From positions 1-42,906 of the forward strand of contig NZ_LQPI01000057.1 in the NCBI RefSeq assembly GCF_002101775.1: a DNA stretch of 42,906 nt. Direction: 5' to 3'. Positions 42,760-42,906 of the stretch are shown here, one piece after another. The DNA is from Mycolicibacter nonchromogenicus. GTDB lineage: Bacteria; Actinomycetota; Actinomycetes; Mycobacteriales; Mycobacteriaceae. A program made the position numbers and the translations under genes. The notes below the pieces were generated by a model. That model made no database searches, was not told the DNA's origin, and saw nothing but the letters and a program-made list of their open reading frames with translations. How positions within the stretch are numbered: position 1 is the stretch's first letter; each line of letters opens with the position of its first letter.

Positions 42760-42906
42760 TTACGGCAGCAGACGGCGGATCGCCACGTGCGCGCCCAGCG
42801 GGCTGATCTGCACGGTCGCTCCGGCATGCGGGGTTGCGTCCAGCAGAGTGGTGTACGAGTCGGACCTGATCAGCGGTGCCGGCGTGTCGTAGCCGAGTGA
42901 TTGAAG
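42760..42906 (-). CDS. C-terminal end of an unknown protein (partial)
   Basis: The last 48 codons of a minus-strand gene cut by the right edge: SLGYDTPAPLIRSDSYTTLLDA, then HAGATVQISPLGAHVAIRRLLP and TAA at 42760-42762. Codon use is like that of neighbouring genes. I do not recognise the family. Confidence 0.55.
   Translation of the reverse strand, partial: LQSLGYDTPAPLIRSDSYTTLLDATPHAGATVQISPLGAHVAIRRLLP

Overview
The window reads as high-GC actinobacterial DNA from a non-tuberculous Mycobacterium. The grounds are a complete ESX (type VII) secretion locus with PE and PPE genes, PE-PPE-domain serine hydrolases, frequent GTG/TTG starts, and several start codons lying 6-8 nt after a TANNNT -10 box (leaderless transcripts). 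From general knowledge, ESX-2 is mostly found in slow-growing mycobacteria and relatives; the species cannot be fixed from this sequence. No rRNA, tRNA, insertion sequence, prophage or CRISPR array was seen.

Layout. (1) 1-5836, minus strand: a type I polyketide synthase cut by the left edge (KS-AT-linker-tandem ACPs) preceded by a PfaD enoyl reductase; together they look like a polyunsaturated-fatty-acid-synthase-type system. (2) 6019-9858: a PAP2 phosphatase/diacylglycerol kinase fusion, an acyl-CoA dehydrogenase, and an ArsR regulator with an SRPBCC protein under an operator-promoter that can be read base by base. (3) 9917-17737: an aromatic-type catabolic operon (P450, flavin hydroxylase, FAH-family hydrolase, extradiol-dioxygenase-like protein) with a divergent TetR regulator, flanked by two inverted paralogous PE-PPE-domain hydrolases. 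(4) 17772-21644: a beta-lactamase-fold serine hydrolase, a CobW/G3E GTPase, a DUF1348 protein and an alpha/beta hydrolase. (5) 21645-22136: a gene-free stretch with two copies of a 67-bp hairpin-forming repeat, then the leader of the secretion operon.

(6) 22137-38898, plus strand: a complete ESX-2-type locus in the order eccB2-eccC2-PE-PPE-esxD-esxC-espG2-(MinD-like)-eccD2-mycP2-eccE2-eccA2. EccB/C/D/E build the membrane channel, MycP2 is the mycosin protease, EspG2 the PE/PPE chaperone, EccA2 the cytosolic AAA ATPase, and PE/PPE and EsxD/EsxC are the substrates. A long hairpin after esxC and an AT-rich internal promoter before the MinD-like gene divide the operon into expression units.

(7) 38905-42649, minus strand, convergent with ESX-2: accessory genes that look ESX-related: a YbaB/EspL-like protein, a two-domain protein resembling Rv3899c, and a three-gene cassette (helical protein with a degenerate NlpC/P60-like C-terminus, EspC-like, EspD/EspH-like) with its own promoter, which resembles espA-espC-espD in layout. 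Between them a sigma-A-like promoter drives a leaderless 52-codon ORF on the plus strand. This accessory block, and the absence of ESX-1 next to ESX-2, are the most novel-looking parts. A gene truncated by the right edge ends at 42760.
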